This document shows positions 41,033 through 50,083 of a DNA stretch of 64,000 nt, piece by piece (the stretch's first letter is position 1; every line of letters begins with the position of its first letter). Below the pieces are notes generated by a model. The model was not told the origin of the DNA and ran no database searches. It saw nothing but the letters and a program-made list of their open reading frames with translations. Source of the stretch: Haladaptatus sp. ZSTT2. Lineage in GTDB: Archaea > Halobacteriota > Halobacteria > Halobacteriales > Halococcaceae. The DNA lies in assembly GCF_037081775.1 (NCBI RefSeq), contig NZ_JBAMHQ010000001.1:1116001-1180000 (forward strand), given 5' to 3'. Position numbers and translations under genes: made by a program.

Positions 41033-42377
41033 ACATCGGCGTGCCGTCCGCCTTGGGCCCTAACATCGGTCCGGCGGGGCGCACGTCGGGGTCGATGCGG
41101 CGTTTTTGGCGGTAATCGGTCGAGCGTTCGACCGGGACGCGCCCGATGCTCGTAATCATGTCCACGTACTCGTCGAAGGTACGGACTTCGCCATACTGAC
41201 CACCCGCGCGCTTGGTGATCTCTTCTGAGAGAATCGTCCCCATGAAGTCGTTCGCCCCGGCGTTCAACATGGCGAGGCCGTGTTCGTCGCCGTACTTGAC
41301 CCACGACGACTGGATGTTGTCGATGTTGTCGAGGTAGAGCCGAGAGACGGCAATCATGAGCAGGTCTTCTGCGCGACTCGCGCCCGAATCGACCATCCCC
41401 TTCTCTTTGAGCGGCGTGTTCTGATGGATAAAGGAGAGCGGGACGAACTCCGTGATGTTCCCGGTTCTCTCTTGGAGGGCGCGGATTTTTTCGAGGTGGA
41501 GAATCCGGTGCATCTCGTTTTCGACGTGGCCGTACATGATGGTCGCCGTGGTGTCGAGGCCGACGTTCGCGGCGGCTTCCATCGCGTCGAGCCAGCCTTG
41601 CGTGTCGATTTTTCCGGGGCAGATTGCCTCACGCACTTCGTCTACGAGGATTTCTGCGGCCGTTCCGGGGACGCTTGCGAGGCCCGCGTCTTTTAGCTCG
41701 CGGTAGATTTTCTCGTAGGTCCAGTCGGTTCCGCGGCTGGCGTGATACGCCTCTTCCGGCGTCATCGAGTGGAGGTGTGCGCCGTCTGCGCTCATCGCTG
41801 CCATCTGTTCGACGTAGGTGCCCGGAGAGACGTTGTAGGCTTCCGGCGGTTTGTAGTTGACTGGCTCCTCGGCGCTTGCGAGAATCTCGTGGTGTTCGTC
41901 GTTGAGCGCGAAGCCGGGGTGCAGCCCCGACACCGAACACACCTCGTAGATGCCCATTTCGAGGGCGTCACGGACGATTTCCCGCGATTCAGCGGGCGTT
42001 TTCGTGAACCCGCCCATCTCGCCTTGGTAGTCGGCTTCGAACTGCCCGGCCGGGTCTTTGAAGTTGCAGAACAGACAGCCGACGTTGCACGCTGTCGTGA
42101 CGTTGTTGTTGAGGTTGGCGACGAAGGTCACGTCCTCGCCACACACGTCTGCCCGCCTGTGGTCTGCGGCTTCTAAGACGAGTTCCATCCGTTGGAGGTC
42201 GATGGTGTCTGTTTCCGTGCCCGTGGTCAGCAGTTCGACGCCGTCGGCGACGCCCAATCGCTCACCAGCGCGGGCTTTGGCGAGGGCGTTTTCGAACGAC
42301 TGGTCCGTCTCAGGCAGCTGCTCAAAGTCAAAGAGCCCGCGCGGAACGTTCGTTCTCGTGGGGAAGGCGTCGGTCAT
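41004..42377 (-). CDS. cofH: F0 synthase subunit CofH (radical SAM)
   Basis: A 457-residue protein. The radical SAM motif TACNVGCLFCNFKDP (C-X3-C-X2-C) lies near residue 107-121. SGLHPGFALNDEH and VPGTAAEILVDEVRE match CofH, which transfers the 4-hydroxybenzyl group. The start at ATG 42377 removes a long, unlikely N-terminal extension. Opposite strand to cofC-cofG, converging on them. Confidence 0.95.
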   Translation of the reverse strand: MTDAFPTRTNVPRGLFDFEQLPETDQSFENALAKARAGERLGVADGVELLTTGTETDTIDLQRMELVLEAADHRRADVCGEDVTFVANLNNNVTTACNVGCLFCNFKDPAGQFEADYQGEMGGFTKTPAESREIVRDALEMGIYEVCSVSGLHPGFALNDEHHEILASAEEPVNYKPPEAYNVSPGTYVEQMAAMSADGAHLHSMTPEEAYHASRGTDWTYEKIYRELKDAGLASVPGTAAEILVDEVREAICPGKIDTQGWLDAMEAAANVGLDTTATIMYGHVENEMHRILHLEKIRALQERTGNITEFVPLSFIHQNTPLKEKGMVDSGASRAEDLLMIAVSRLYLDNIDNIQSSWVKYGDEHGLAMLNAGANDFMGTILSEEITKRAGGQYGEVRTFDEYVDMITSIGRVPVERSTDYRQKRRIDPDVRPAGPMLGPKADGTPMFTKKTPTAD

Positions 42378-42525
42378 ATTCACAGGTCTTTCTCCGAGAG
42401 CATAATGCAGGGGGTTGCGGTAGGGCGCAGTGAATATGCGCGATTGTGCATATTTCACCACCCATTCGAGAGGAGTTGGACACGAGAGTGAAAGTTTCAT
42501 TACGGACGCCCACACGGGTAGGAGT

Positions 42526-43545
42526 ATGACGAGCGTCAAGGAGTTCCGTATCGCGGAGGCGGCCACGCCCGACTCACTCGGCCGAGGCGCGTTCTACTTC
42601 ACCGACGACTATTCGGTGTTCGACTGGGGGAAGATGCCAGACCAGATTCCCGAGAAAGGCGCGAGCCTCTGTGCGATGGGCGCGTTCAACTTCGAGTTGC
42701 TCGAAGCCAACGGAATACCGACCCACTACCGCGGCGTCGTCGAAGACGGCGAAACGATTGCGCTCGCAGACGCCACCGAGCCACCGCGCGAAATGGCCAT
42801 CGACCTCACGCAGGTTCCAGACCTCCCGAACGACGGGCGCACCTACGACTACGACGCCTACCACGACGCGGCGGGTGAAAACTACCTCATCCCGCTCGAA
42901 ATCGTGTTCAGAAATACGGTGCCGATTGGGTCGAGCCTCAGGCACCGTACGGAACCCGCAGACCATGGCCTCGACTTCGCCGAGTGGCCGGACGAAGTCG
43001 TCTCCCTTGCAGAGCCAATCATCGAGTTCTCTACGAAATACGAGAAGGGCGACCGGTATCTCGACACCGAGGAAGCCGCCGAAATCGCAGGCGTCGCTGA
43101 CCTTGATGCAATCGCACACGTGGCCCGTGACGTAAACCGCCTCGTGACCGAACAGGCCGCGAGCGCCGGACTCACCCACGAAGACGGGAAAATCGAGTGC
43201 CTCTATTTCGACGGCGAGATTCGCGTCGCGGACGTGGTCGGCACGTTCGACGAGAACCGCTTTAGCTACGACGGCCAGCAACTCTCGAAAGAGGTCATCC
43301 GCCAGTACCACAAGCGTACCCAACCCGAGTGGGTCGAAGCCGTAACTGAGGCGAAAGCAGAGGCAAAGCGCCGTGACATTGCCGACTGGAAGTCACTCTG
43401 TGACGTAGAACCAACCCCGCTCTCTGCCGACGTGCTCACCGTCGCACAGCACATGTACGCCGCAGGCACGAACGCGTACATCGACCGCGACCTCTTCGCC
43501 GCGCCGTCGCTCGCGGAAGCGGTTGCCGCCGTCCGCGACCTCTGA
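42526..43545 (+). CDS. purC: SAICAR synthase PurC
   Basis: A 339-residue protein. Typical parts: YSVFDWGKMPDQIPEKG (about 25-41), IPTHYRG, EIVFRNTVPIGSSLRHR, and DGEIRVADVVGTFDENRF. Joins aspartate to CAIR in purine synthesis. It is longer than bacterial PurC (about 240), as in the archaeal/eukaryotic-like group. Part of a purine-rich segment with purU, purS and purQ. Confidence 0.93.
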   Translation: MTSVKEFRIAEAATPDSLGRGAFYFTDDYSVFDWGKMPDQIPEKGASLCAMGAFNFELLEANGIPTHYRGVVEDGETIALADATEPPREMAIDLTQVPDLPNDGRTYDYDAYHDAAGENYLIPLEIVFRNTVPIGSSLRHRTEPADHGLDFAEWPDEVVSLAEPIIEFSTKYEKGDRYLDTEEAAEIAGVADLDAIAHVARDVNRLVTEQAASAGLTHEDGKIECLYFDGEIRVADVVGTFDENRFSYDGQQLSKEVIRQYHKRTQPEWVEAVTEAKAEAKRRDIADWKSLCDVEPTPLSADVLTVAQHMYAAGTNAYIDRDLFAAPSLAEAVAAVRDL

Positions 43546-43582
43546 GGCCAACGTTTTTACGCCCGGTTTTTGTCCACCACCT

Positions 43583-43819
43583 ATGGAGTGGCAGGCGTAT
43601 CTCGACCGCATCGACACCGGCACGGGCGGTCGGTATCACACAGGCAACCTGGTGACCGACGCCACGGTGTTCGACGCCGTCGTCGCAGACCTGTGCGTCC
43701 CGTTAATGACTGCAGAAATCGACGCCGTTGCGGGTATCGACGCACTCGGCGCAGACGACAACAAGGTACTCAACGGACTGCGAGCCCGCTATGCGTTTCA
43801 CGCGATACGCGACACCTGA
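43583..43819 (+). CDS. Truncated phosphoribosyltransferase-like protein
   Basis: A 78-residue protein. The N-terminus EWQAYLDRIDTGTGGRYHTG and EIDAVAGIDALGADDNKVL look like the start of haloarchaeal purine/pyrimidine phosphoribosyltransferases, which run to about 180-190 residues. The PRPP-binding loop is absent; after IDALG the text jumps to a short tail that could come from the C-terminus. I infer an internal deletion. A functional small protein cannot be excluded. Confidence 0.5.
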   Translation: MEWQAYLDRIDTGTGGRYHTGNLVTDATVFDAVVADLCVPLMTAEIDAVAGIDALGADDNKVLNGLRARYAFHAIRDT

Positions 43820-43867
43820 ATCTGCCAGAACGCTTTTGCCGTGGCTCCCCCGTCACAGCACACATCA

Positions 43868-44782
43868 ATGAACCGCTCACGTCGGGAGTTTTTGCGGGTG
43901 GGGGCTGGGGGTATCGCGGCTGGTCTCTCGGGGTTCGCCGGCTGTCTCGACCGGTTGGATTCCCTCCCGGGAACCGACGAGGGAGACTACCGGACGTGGC
44001 TGCCCGCACCCGAAGCTGTCGGCGGTGAGCGCGCCTATCAGTTTTTCCGTGTCCGACCGGCGAAAACGCTAGAGTTCGAGGCGGCGCTCTCCGAAGACGC
44101 CGTCGAGAAACTGCTGGCGTACGGCTATGGCATGGAGCAGCTACTCGGCCTCGATGCGTCCGAGATCAACGAACTCATTGTTGGCCCGACATTCCGCGTC
44201 GGCCAGACATCGGTCGAGCAAGACGCCATCCGAAGTGATCTGTCTGCCAAACAGTTCAACGAGCAGGGAACCGTCGATTCGTTCAGTATCTTCACGAGCG
44301 AGCAAGCCGAAACCGCGGTGGGTGTCGCAGACGGCACCGTCATCAGCGCGAACACGGACGATGGGTCACCACAGAGTATCGTCGAGACCGTCGTCGAGAC
44401 GCACGGTGACAGTGACGCACAGTATCAGACGGTGAACGAGGCGTTCGGGACGCTGAGCGAAGGTCTGAACAACGGTCACTTTCTCACCGGCACAGTCCAC
44501 CAGCCCCACGAACAGACGGCTCCCGAGCAAGCACAGTTCGAGGGCGCGGTTGGCTGGGGTTTCTCTCGGACGTTCAAGAAGACGGAGAGTCCGGGCCAGT
44601 GGCTCATCGTCTTCGAGAGCGAAGCGGTTGCGGACGAACAGGCGGTCAAGGCGTGGGCCGACGCCTCGCTCGCGGACGTGAACACCGTCCAAGTCGCACA
44701 GGCCGGGCGAATCGTGCTCGTGACCGGAAAAGAGCCGACAGAGAAACTTTCGATTCGAGAGACGCTGCCGACGATCGAGTGA
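43868..44782 (+). CDS. Tat-exported lipoprotein
   Basis: A 304-residue protein. SRREFLRVGAGGIAAGLSGFAGC is the signal with lipobox (shown as residues 3-25). The mature part (30-300) has two similar-looking halves with FEAALSEDAVEKLL and later strands; no family recognised. It lies between purC and purU but is unrelated to purine synthesis by sequence. Confidence 0.72.
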   Translation: MNRSRREFLRVGAGGIAAGLSGFAGCLDRLDSLPGTDEGDYRTWLPAPEAVGGERAYQFFRVRPAKTLEFEAALSEDAVEKLLAYGYGMEQLLGLDASEINELIVGPTFRVGQTSVEQDAIRSDLSAKQFNEQGTVDSFSIFTSEQAETAVGVADGTVISANTDDGSPQSIVETVVETHGDSDAQYQTVNEAFGTLSEGLNNGHFLTGTVHQPHEQTAPEQAQFEGAVGWGFSRTFKKTESPGQWLIVFESEAVADEQAVKAWADASLADVNTVQVAQAGRIVLVTGKEPTEKLSIRETLPTIE

Positions 44783-44783
44783 G

Positions 44784-45731
44784 TCAGTCGTCGGCGAGGA
44801 TGTTTGCGAGGCCGTCTATGGGGCGGTCTGGGTTCGCGGCGTCTGCGGCTTCTGGAAGCCCGAGTTGGTAGCCCTCTGCCCCATCACGGAGGTTGGTGCG
44901 ACCCCAGTGAACCGTCACGTCGTCGTTTAGGTGCAACTGGACGGCTTCGAGGAGTGCGTCGGCTTCGAGCGGCTGACCTTTGCGCTGTAAGTCTTCGACT
45001 TCGGCGTCGTCTGGCACCGAGAAGGCTCGCTGGGTGATGATTGGCCCCTGGTCTAAGTCGGTCGTGACGTAGTGGGCGGTCACACCCGCGACGCGGACGC
45101 CCTCTTCGATGGCCTGTCGGTAGGCGGCCGCGCCGGGGAACGACGGCAGCAGCGAGGGGTGGACGTTGATAATCCGGCCTTCATAGCGGAAGACGACGTT
45201 CGGTGAGAGGATACGGATGTATCGGGCGAGGACGATGAGGTCTGCGTCGTAGTCGTTGAGGAGTGAAAGAATAGCGTCCTCGTCGGGCGTCCCCTTCTCG
45301 TCGCCGATGTCGTAGAACGGGATGTCGTAGTAGTCGGCAAGCGGCTTCAGCGCGGCGTGATTGGCGATAATCACGGAGATGTCCGCGCCAAGGTCGCCGC
45401 TTGCCCACGCTTGGAGAAGCGCTTCGACGCAGTGGGATTCCTTCGTCGCGAGGACGGCAATCTGCTTGGTTTCGCGGTCTGCGGGGAAGCGCACTTTCAC
45501 GTCCACGCCGAGTTCGTCGCCAAGCGCGTGGAGTTTCTCGCGCAGGTCGTCTTTGGTCGTGGTCATCTCCGCGGCATCGACGTGCATCGTCATGCGGAAG
45601 ATGCCCTTCCTGACCGCCTGGTCTAAGTCTTCGATGTTGATGCCGTGGTCGAACAGCAACGACGTGACGCGGGCGATGAGCCCGGTTTTGTCGTCGCCAA
45701 CGACCGTGAGTTCGGTGAGTTTGCGAGTCAT
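44784..45731 (-). CDS. purU: Formyltetrahydrofolate deformylase PurU
   Basis: A 315-residue protein. N-terminal ACT domain (TVVGDDKTGLIARVTSLLF; about 8-80), then the formyltransferase core with IIANH, RIINVHPSLLPSFPG and TTDLDQGPIITQ (catalytic Asn-His-Asp). Family length is about 280; the extra C-terminal residues are a haloarchaeal extension. It releases formate from 10-formyl-THF, feeding formate-dependent purine steps. Confidence 0.92.
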   Translation of the reverse strand: MTRKLTELTVVGDDKTGLIARVTSLLFDHGINIEDLDQAVRKGIFRMTMHVDAAEMTTTKDDLREKLHALGDELGVDVKVRFPADRETKQIAVLATKESHCVEALLQAWASGDLGADISVIIANHAALKPLADYYDIPFYDIGDEKGTPDEDAILSLLNDYDADLIVLARYIRILSPNVVFRYEGRIINVHPSLLPSFPGAAAYRQAIEEGVRVAGVTAHYVTTDLDQGPIITQRAFSVPDDAEVEDLQRKGQPLEADALLEAVQLHLNDDVTVHWGRTNLRDGAEGYQLGLPEAADAANPDRPIDGLANILADD

Positions 45732-45890
45732 CTAGCTACCTCGATGCGTCGATAAGAGACGCTCATTGCACAAAATCAACAGCGCCGAAGTATATGGGTA
45801 TTGGTCACCGAACCCGAGTAGGTGTACAAAAACGTGTATAGACAAATCATTCCAAAAGGTCTTTTGCGCATGACCGCGCAACCTCAACCG

Positions 45891-46142
45891 ATGACTGCCT
45901 ACACCGCGACCGTCACTGTGCGGCTCAAGCAGGGTGTGCTTGACCCGGAAGCCGAGACGACCAAACGCGCCTTAGAGCGTCTTGGCTACGAACTCTCCGC
46001 GCTGCGCTCGACCGAGCGCTACGAGATTGACCTCGAAACGGCAGACGCAGACGGTGCCGAGGCACAGGCCGCGGAGATGGCAGAGCGCCTCCTCGCGAAC
46101 CCCACCATCCACGACTACGCGGTTGAGGTGACCGAGCGGTGA
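45891..46142 (+). CDS. purS: PurS subunit of FGAM synthetase
   Basis: An 83-residue protein, normal for PurS. ATATVTVRLKQGVLDPEAET and ANPTIHDYAVEV are the family's two conserved ends. ATG 45891 has a CTTTTGCGC box 22-30 bases upstream; ATG 45870 is an alternative. PurS bridges PurL and PurQ. Its stop overlaps the purQ GTG (GTGA). Confidence 0.93.
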   Translation: MTAYTATVTVRLKQGVLDPEAETTKRALERLGYELSALRSTERYEIDLETADADGAEAQAAEMAERLLANPTIHDYAVEVTER

Positions 46143-46810
46143 TTGCCATTGTCCAGTTCGGCGGGAGCAACTGCGACCGCGACGCCCTGCGCGCGTTTAC
46201 CGAACTCGGACTGGACGCGCAACTCGTCTGGCACGAAGACGGCCTCCCCGCGGACACGACCGGAATCATGCTCCCCGGCGGCTTTTCGTACGGTGACTAT
46301 CTCCGGGCTGGGGCGATGGCCTCGCGCTCGCCCATCATGGACGAGGTGAGGGCGGCGGCGGAAAACGACGTGCCCGTCCTCGGCGTGTGCAACGGCGCAC
46401 AGATTGGCTGTGAGTCGGGGCTGACGCCGGGCATGTTCACGACGAACAAGAGCGCCCGCTTCCAGTGTGAACACGTCTATCTCCGGGTCGAAAATGCGGA
46501 CACACCGTGGACGCGCGCCTACGACGAAGGCGAAGTGATTGAGTTGCCAATCGCGCACGGCGAAGGCCGCTTCGAAATCACGGACGAGGAACTCGCCGAG
46601 CTCGAAGCAGACGACCGCATTCTGTTCAAATACTGTGACGAGGATGGCAACGTTACTGAAAAGGCGAATCCGAACGGCTCAAAAGCGAATGTGGCAGGAG
46701 TTAGTGGGCTCAAGCCATCAGTCGCGGTACTGATGCCACACCCCGAACGCGCCTCGTTGCCAGACATTGGCAACACGGACGGACAGGGCGTGTTGTTGGG
46801 TTTCAACTAA
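46139..46810 (+). CDS. purQ: PurQ glutaminase subunit of FGAM synthetase
   Basis: A 223-residue class I glutaminase. Nucleophile Cys in GVCNGAQIGCESG (about 80-92) and the His/Glu pair in MPHPERAS (about 200-207). HGEGRFEI is a typical PurQ segment. Supplies ammonia from glutamine to PurL. GTG start 46139 overlaps purS. Confidence 0.95.
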   Translation: MIAIVQFGGSNCDRDALRAFTELGLDAQLVWHEDGLPADTTGIMLPGGFSYGDYLRAGAMASRSPIMDEVRAAAENDVPVLGVCNGAQIGCESGLTPGMFTTNKSARFQCEHVYLRVENADTPWTRAYDEGEVIELPIAHGEGRFEITDEELAELEADDRILFKYCDEDGNVTEKANPNGSKANVAGVSGLKPSVAVLMPHPERASLPDIGNTDGQGVLLGFN

Positions 46811-46847
46811 GCGGAACACAGGGCAGCCACCCGTGCTCCAGGGAACG

Positions 46848-47018
46848 TTATGGCAGGACCTCCATCGGTCTATCCGTGGCGATCCATTGGTCAGAGTTCT
46901 CACCGTCTCGAATCTCGATCCAGCCGTTTGACCAGACGAGAAGTTCGTACCGCGTCGTAGCTTGTCCCATTTCCCCACACTCTTTCGGCACCCCGAACGA
47001 ATACAGCGACCTACCCAT
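46848..47018 (-). CDS. Small conserved-looking haloarchaeal protein
   Basis: 56 codons from ATG 47018 to TAA 46848 (40 from an internal ATG at 46970). The core RYELLVWSNGWIEIRDGENS and DQWIATDRPMEV has the alternating strand pattern and the DGEN-X-D-X-WI-X-(T/S)D motif of a small haloarchaeal beta-sheet family (DUF7331-like). The gene fills an otherwise empty 336-base gap between purQ and RaSEA. Function unknown. Confidence 0.65.
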   Translation of the reverse strand: MGRSLYSFGVPKECGEMGQATTRYELLVWSNGWIEIRDGENSDQWIATDRPMEVLP

Positions 47019-47146
47019 GTCAACACCGTACCCTGTCGGCCGTGCCGTATGACACAGGAGGACAATGAGCGCCTTTGTTATAGGCTACCTGTCCCGTGCT
47101 AACGACTGTTTACAAAAGTGGTAGGACTTCCTTACTGATGGTTTAT

Positions 47147-48217
47147 TCAGTTCGTGAGTGGCATATTGAAACTCGTCTCGTGCGCCATCACGAGTTCCCA
47201 CGTCTCCTCGCAGTCACAGCTTACCTGGTCAAACACCGATGGGTCTTGACGCAGATCGAAGTCCTTGATGGCGAGCTGGACGCGGTCGTCACACTCCCCG
47301 CAGTTGTGCGCGCCGCGCTCTTGACCGTGACCGACCGGGTCTGAGACGACGATGGCGTCTACGTCTGCGGTTTCGCGCAGAATGTGGGCGACGCTCCAGA
47401 GCCACGGCGGGCGGTAGCCCGAGTTGTGAAACAGCTCATTGACCATCGTGTAGCGCTGGACGTTGGTCGGGTTCATCGAGACGGTGTGGGCGTACTCCGC
47501 ACACCGCTCGATGGAGGAAATCATGTCTTCGACGGCCTCTGGTTCCGAGAGAAACGGCGGCTTGAACAGGAGGTAGGCTTTGATGCCCGCACCCGCGCGG
47601 TCTGCCTCCTCGCTCGCGGCGATGAAGTCCTCGAAGTCGAAGTACTTGTTCACGCAGTCGCGGCGCACGCGGTCGGTGGCGGTTTCGAGACCCACCGCGA
47701 TGTCCGTGTTGAGGCCCACGTCAACGAAATCAGCCACGCGGTCTTCTTTGACGAAGTCTGGCAGACTCTCTAAGACGATGCGCTTTCTGTCTGCAAAGGT
47801 CTCTGCGATGGCCTTGCGGCTCTTTGCGGAGACTTCGCGTTCGTCTAAGAAGCTGCCGGAGGTGTAGATTTTGATGAGGTCTGCGGTCTCGTCTGCGCGT
47901 TCTTCCTCGTGGTCGAGACACACCTGAATCTGGTCCATCAACTGCTCGTGGGTGACGCTCCCGCCTTCGACGGATTCTGAGACGTAGCCACACATCGTAC
48001 AGCCACCGGCGCGCGCCCAGCGACACCCGCCGGTGTTCAGGATGATGGTCAGCGACTGGTAGACGCCGTCGGGCGTGTTGTCCTCGTCAAGCCAGACGCG
48101 CGTGGGTTCGTGCGGGTCGTAGGTACGCTGTTTTTTCGCGCGAATCTCGCGCATCACCTTGTTGTGGGCGTCCATCCCGCGCCCCTGTTCGTACACGTCG
48201 GGGCCCTGCTTACTCAT
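47147..48217 (-). CDS. RaSEA, radical SAM subunit of archaeosine synthase
   Basis: A 356-residue protein. NTGGCRWARAGGCTMCGY (about 60-77) carries the cluster cysteines in the spacing seen for RaSEA. DLIKIYTSGSFLDEREV and GLETATDRVRRDCVNKYFDF are typical. Together with ArcS (54362-56113) it turns lysine-modified preQ0 into archaeosine at position 15 of tRNA. ATG 48217 trims an unlikely N-terminal extension that would run into the divergent peptidase gene. Confidence 0.9.
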   Translation of the reverse strand: MSKQGPDVYEQGRGMDAHNKVMREIRAKKQRTYDPHEPTRVWLDEDNTPDGVYQSLTIILNTGGCRWARAGGCTMCGYVSESVEGGSVTHEQLMDQIQVCLDHEEERADETADLIKIYTSGSFLDEREVSAKSRKAIAETFADRKRIVLESLPDFVKEDRVADFVDVGLNTDIAVGLETATDRVRRDCVNKYFDFEDFIAASEEADRAGAGIKAYLLFKPPFLSEPEAVEDMISSIERCAEYAHTVSMNPTNVQRYTMVNELFHNSGYRPPWLWSVAHILRETADVDAIVVSDPVGHGQERGAHNCGECDDRVQLAIKDFDLRQDPSVFDQVSCDCEETWELVMAHETSFNMPLTN

Positions 48218-48307
48218 TACCCGGACTATCGGCCCCGGGGCTAAATCGGCTTCGTCTGCAACCGCCCTTCCGAACCTTTCTTTGAAAGGCGGCAAGTATG
48301 TCACCCA

Positions 48308-49561
48308 ATGACCGCTCGGTTGGCTCTCGAATCTGACCTCCGCCAGTTCGTCTCCCGGCTCCTCCGCTTTGACACCACCGCCCCGAACGAGAAAACCGCC
48401 CAACAGTGGGTCGAAGATACCCTCGACTCGTGGGGATTTGAGACCTACACGTGGACGGCGGATGCAGAACGCCTCGCTTCTCACCCCTCATTCCCGGACG
48501 ACCCCGCAGAACTCGATGTGGCAGCCCGCCCGAGCGTCGGCGGCGTCCTCGAATTCGGCGACCCCGACGCAGGCCCAACCGTCGTCTTGAACGGCCACGT
48601 CGACGTGGTTCCTGCAGAAGGCGAGTGGTCGTCAGATCCGTTCGAACCGACGTGGAACGACGAGCACCTCACCGCGCGCGGAGCCGCGGACATGAAGTCC
48701 GGCCTGTCTGCATGTATTTTCGCCGCGCGAACGCTGGCCGAGCGCGACACCGACCTGAACGGGCGCGTCGTCGTCGAAAGCGTCGTCGGCGAGGAAGAAG
48801 GCGGCATCGGCGCGGCCGCGGCCGCCCTCGACAACCCCTACCCCTTCTCCCGCGACATGGCGCTCATCGCAGAGCCGACCGAGTTGCGCCCCGTCCTCGC
48901 CGTCGAAGGCAGCGTGATGAAACGCCTCGAACTCGCCGGACGCTCCGCACACGCCGCCCGCCGCTGGCGCGGGGAGTCCGTTCTTCCGCACTTCGAAGCC
49001 ATCCGTCGCGCCTTCGAGGACCTCGAAACGGAGCGCGCAGAACGCATCACGCATCCACTGTACGAGCGATTCGAGAACCCGTGGCCAACCTCGTTCGGAA
49101 CTGTCCACGCCGGGTCGTGGGCTTCGACGGTTCCCTCAGAACTCACCGCGGAGGTCAGGATTGGCGTCGCGCCCGGCGAAACCGTCGCCGAGGTCGAAGC
49201 CGAGTACGACGAGCGCCTCGCTGAGGTGGTCGCAGAAAACGAGTGGCTGCGCGAACACCAACCCTCCTTCGAGCGCTTCTCGATTCAGTTCGAAGCCGGA
49301 GAGATTAGCGAAGACGAACCGATTCATCAAGCGTTGCAGGCGGCGATGGCCGAGGCTGGCCTGTCGAACCGCGAGCCAATCGGTGAAACCTACGGCGCAG
49401 ACTCGCGCCACTACATCGAGGCTGGAATCCCGACCGTGCTGTTCGGGCCGGGAACCATCGACCAGGCCCACTTCCCCGACGAGACGATTGATTTCCGTGA
49501 GGTCGTCACCGCGACGAGCGTGATTGCAGACACCGTCTCGCGGTTACTGCAGGCGGAGTAG
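48308..49561 (+). CDS. M20-family metallopeptidase/deacylase
   Basis: A 417-residue protein. Metal ligands in VLNGHVDVVPAEGEW (about 78-92) and LTARGAADMKSG; the catalytic Glu in VVGEEEGG. The dimerisation domain lies between about 195 and 310. ArgE/DapE/ACY1-type enzymes hydrolyse N-acyl amino acids; the substrate is unknown. Divergent from RaSEA. Confidence 0.9.
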   Translation: MTARLALESDLRQFVSRLLRFDTTAPNEKTAQQWVEDTLDSWGFETYTWTADAERLASHPSFPDDPAELDVAARPSVGGVLEFGDPDAGPTVVLNGHVDVVPAEGEWSSDPFEPTWNDEHLTARGAADMKSGLSACIFAARTLAERDTDLNGRVVVESVVGEEEGGIGAAAAALDNPYPFSRDMALIAEPTELRPVLAVEGSVMKRLELAGRSAHAARRWRGESVLPHFEAIRRAFEDLETERAERITHPLYERFENPWPTSFGTVHAGSWASTVPSELTAEVRIGVAPGETVAEVEAEYDERLAEVVAENEWLREHQPSFERFSIQFEAGEISEDEPIHQALQAAMAEAGLSNREPIGETYGADSRHYIEAGIPTVLFGPGTIDQAHFPDETIDFREVVTATSVIADTVSRLLQAE

Positions 49562-49939
49562 CCTGCGCCCGAGGAGCACCCACGCGAGGATTCCGATGGC
49601 CGCACCGACGGAGTTCGCGGCGATGTCCGTGAGGTCGAAACTCCGCGCTGGAAGCGGGTACTGGATGAACTCGATGGTGATGCCGTAGCCGAGCGCGAGG
49701 CAGAACGCGGCGAGGTTGCCATGGCGATATTTGTTGAGTACCATCGCGAGCACCCCGGCCTGTCCGGCGTAGGCGAGGGCGTGGAGCCACTTATCGAGGT
49801 GAACGAGGCCGAGTGGCCCCCACGCGTGAAGGCCAGACCCGCTTGGCGGTTTTATCACCGACATGAAAAGGATGACTCCGGCCACAGTGAGCGGAAGCAC
49901 GTAGCGGGCTCGGCCGACTTCCAAACGGACTGGCTCCAT
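49544..49939 (-). CDS. VanZ-family membrane protein
   Basis: A 131-residue protein with three or four membrane segments. HLDKWLHALAYAGQAGVLA and IEFIQYPLPARSFDLTDIAANSVGAAIG carry the VanZ motifs (KWLHF/ALAYAG, E-Q-X7-R-X2-D-X-DX-AN-X2-G). Role unknown in archaea. It overlaps the M20 gene's 3' end by 18 bases. Confidence 0.88.
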   Translation of the reverse strand: MEPVRLEVGRARYVLPLTVAGVILFMSVIKPPSGSGLHAWGPLGLVHLDKWLHALAYAGQAGVLAMVLNKYRHGNLAAFCLALGYGITIEFIQYPLPARSFDLTDIAANSVGAAIGILAWVLLGRRLLRLQ

Positions 49940-50083
49940 TGAGAAGGGAAACCACAGCCAATGACAAAATACTGGTGCATTCACGCGCCCTGAACGCTTC
50001 TCGAAAGGTGTAACCGAATGTCGTTACGTTCTCGTAAAAACTACCAACACCTCTCAGTGCGTATGTAAGTGTGAGACGTTACC

